In this document: positions 7,007-7,202 of the stretch, in pieces
Position numbering within the stretch: the stretch's first letter is position 1
How the letters are laid out: each line of letters starts with the position of its first letter
The notes under the pieces: generated by a model
Seen by the model: only the letters and a program-made list of their open reading frames with translations
Told to the model about the DNA's origin: nothing
The model's database searches: none
Position numbers and translations under genes: made by a program
Assembly: GCA_030671985.1 (NCBI GenBank)
Contig: DAOVHI010000071.1
Span: 1 to 7,202 of the forward strand
Source: a bacterium
GTDB lineage: Bacteria; JAHJDO01
Reading direction: 5' to 3'
DNA: 7,202 nt

Positions 7007-7026
7007 ACTAGTTCTGAGAAGCTAGT
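7007..7026 (+). promoter_or_regulatory. PyrR-binding RNA hairpin (anti-antiterminator)
   Basis: ACTAGTTCTGAGAAGCTAGT folds into a seven-pair stem (7007-7013 with 7020-7026, including one U:G pair) with a six-base loop CUGAGA. The core 7010-7023 matches the PyrR consensus ARUCCNGNGAGGYU at 12 of 14 positions. The two differences, U at 7013 and A at 7020, face each other in the stem and replace a C:G pair by U:A, so the structure is kept. The invariant loop pattern CNGNGA is intact. Confidence 0.85.
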
Positions 7027-7039
7027 AAGGAAAAGAAAT

Positions 7040-7093
7040 ATGATGAAAGAAGATGACCTTCCTAAGTTTTTTAGGGAGGTTTTTTGTTTATGA
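7040..7093 (+). CDS. Possible 17-residue leader peptide running through the attenuator terminator
   Basis: An ATG-ATG start opens a frame MMKEDDLPKFFREVFCL ending in TGA at 7091-7093. AAGGA (7027-7031) lies eight bases upstream, a credible ribosome site that begins immediately after the PyrR hairpin. The frame spans the entire terminator stem-loop and stops just before the pyrR ribosome site, so a translating ribosome would stop the terminator from folding. It matches no known leader peptide and may be chance. The second ATG (7043) is an alternative start. The call rests on position, not sequence family. Confidence 0.35.
   Translation: MMKEDDLPKFFREVFCL
7056..7086 (+). terminator. Intrinsic terminator of the pyrR attenuator
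   Basis: ACCTTCCTAA (7056-7065) pairs with TTAGGGAGGT (7071-7080) over ten base pairs, one of them U:G, around a GTTTT loop. A T-run continues to 7085. It lies 30 bases after the PyrR hairpin and 22 bases before the pyrR start, as expected for an attenuator. No other terminator is visible after the 5714-6943 gene, so it would also stop read-through from the ackA operon. Confidence 0.88.
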
Positions 7094-7095
7094 TT

Positions 7096-7100
7096 GGAGG
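7096..7100 (+). promoter_or_regulatory. Ribosome binding site of pyrR
   Basis: GGAGG lies seven bases before the ATG at 7108 and three bases after the stop of the possible leader ORF, close enough for translational coupling. Confidence 0.85.
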
Positions 7101-7107
7101 AATAAAT

Positions 7108-7202
7108 ATGAATCTGAAAGAAAAAGGGCAGGTTATGGACAAGGAAGGGGTGGAGAGATCAATCAGCCGTATATCTCATGAAATAGTTGAGAAAAATAAG
7201 GG
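7108..7202 (+). CDS. pyrR: PyrR, pyrimidine operon attenuator / uracil phosphoribosyltransferase (N-terminus only)
   Basis: Only 31 complete codons are visible before the window ends. The segment VMDKEGVERSISRISHEIVE followed by KNKG matches the conserved PyrR N-terminus (compare B. subtilis [24 protein letters not shown]). PyrR binds UMP/UTP and the leader RNA hairpin to end transcription of pyrimidine genes, and many members also convert uracil + PRPP to UMP. A PyrR site, terminator and promoter directly upstream independently support the call and suggest that the gene controls its own expression. Further pyr genes such as pyrB and pyrC probably follow outside the window. The catalytic PRPP-binding motif is not visible, so enzymatic activity cannot be judged. 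Confidence 0.9.
   Translation, partial: MNLKEKGQVMDKEGVERSISRISHEIVEKNK

Larger units (their letters stand above)
6990..7107 (+). promoter_or_regulatory. PyrR-dependent transcription attenuator leader
   Basis: This untranslated leader holds, in order, a PyrR-binding hairpin (7007-7026), a linker with a possible short ORF, an intrinsic terminator (7056-7086) and the pyrR ribosome site. In known systems PyrR bound to UMP or UTP stabilises the hairpin so that the terminator forms and pyrimidine genes are switched off. Without nucleotide, an antiterminator takes over. By eye the antiterminator here is weak. The best pairings are AAACU-AG (7005-7011) with CU-A-AGUUU (7062-7069, one bulge) and AGGAA (7028-7032) with UUCCU (7059-7063). 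The overall assignment is strong because pyrR itself follows. Confidence 0.85.

Overview
The window reads as a chromosomal segment from an AT-leaning bacterium with strong Shine-Dalgarno sites. The gene set is sigma-54 (RpoN), a soluble Hanks-type Ser/Thr kinase, acetate kinase, a DUF3604/PHP-like protein, a GlmU-related sugar nucleotidyltransferase/acyltransferase, and a PyrR-attenuated pyrimidine operon. This mix fits an uncultured Gram-negative-type lineage, for example Omnitrophota or another PVC-related candidate phylum. That placement is inference from gene types only; no rRNA or other marker is present. I see no mobile element, CRISPR array, tRNA or rRNA.

Layout: (1) 2-1285 is the 3' part of rpoN on the + strand; its N-terminal region I lies outside the window. 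(2) 1299-2096 is a 265-residue kinase on the - strand, tail to tail with rpoN with a 13-base gap. (3) 2097-2259 is a divergent control region. It has a good sigma-70-type promoter in each direction and a perfect 17-bp palindrome between them. (4) ackA (2260), the DUF3604/PHP gene (3503) and a glmX/glmU-like gene (5714) follow on the + strand with gaps of 46 and 42 bases and no visible terminator, so they are probably one operon. (5) 6944-7107 is a pyrimidine-attenuator leader: a promoter, a PyrR-binding hairpin, an intrinsic terminator, and possibly a 17-codon leader ORF running through the terminator. (6) pyrR starts at 7108 and runs off the window.

How the parts may work together: acetate kinase interconverts acetate and acetyl phosphate. 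The last operon gene probably makes or modifies a sugar nucleotide for the cell envelope, and the PHP-like protein between them has a full set of metal-binding residues but no known substrate. The kinase, transcribed away from this operon, may share an operator with it. The pyrR leader shows product-controlled transcription of pyrimidine genes. Its hairpin carries a C:G to U:A compensatory change from the usual PyrR site, and its geometry suggests the mechanism may involve translation of a leader peptide. Those two leader features and the shared palindrome are the observations most worth following.
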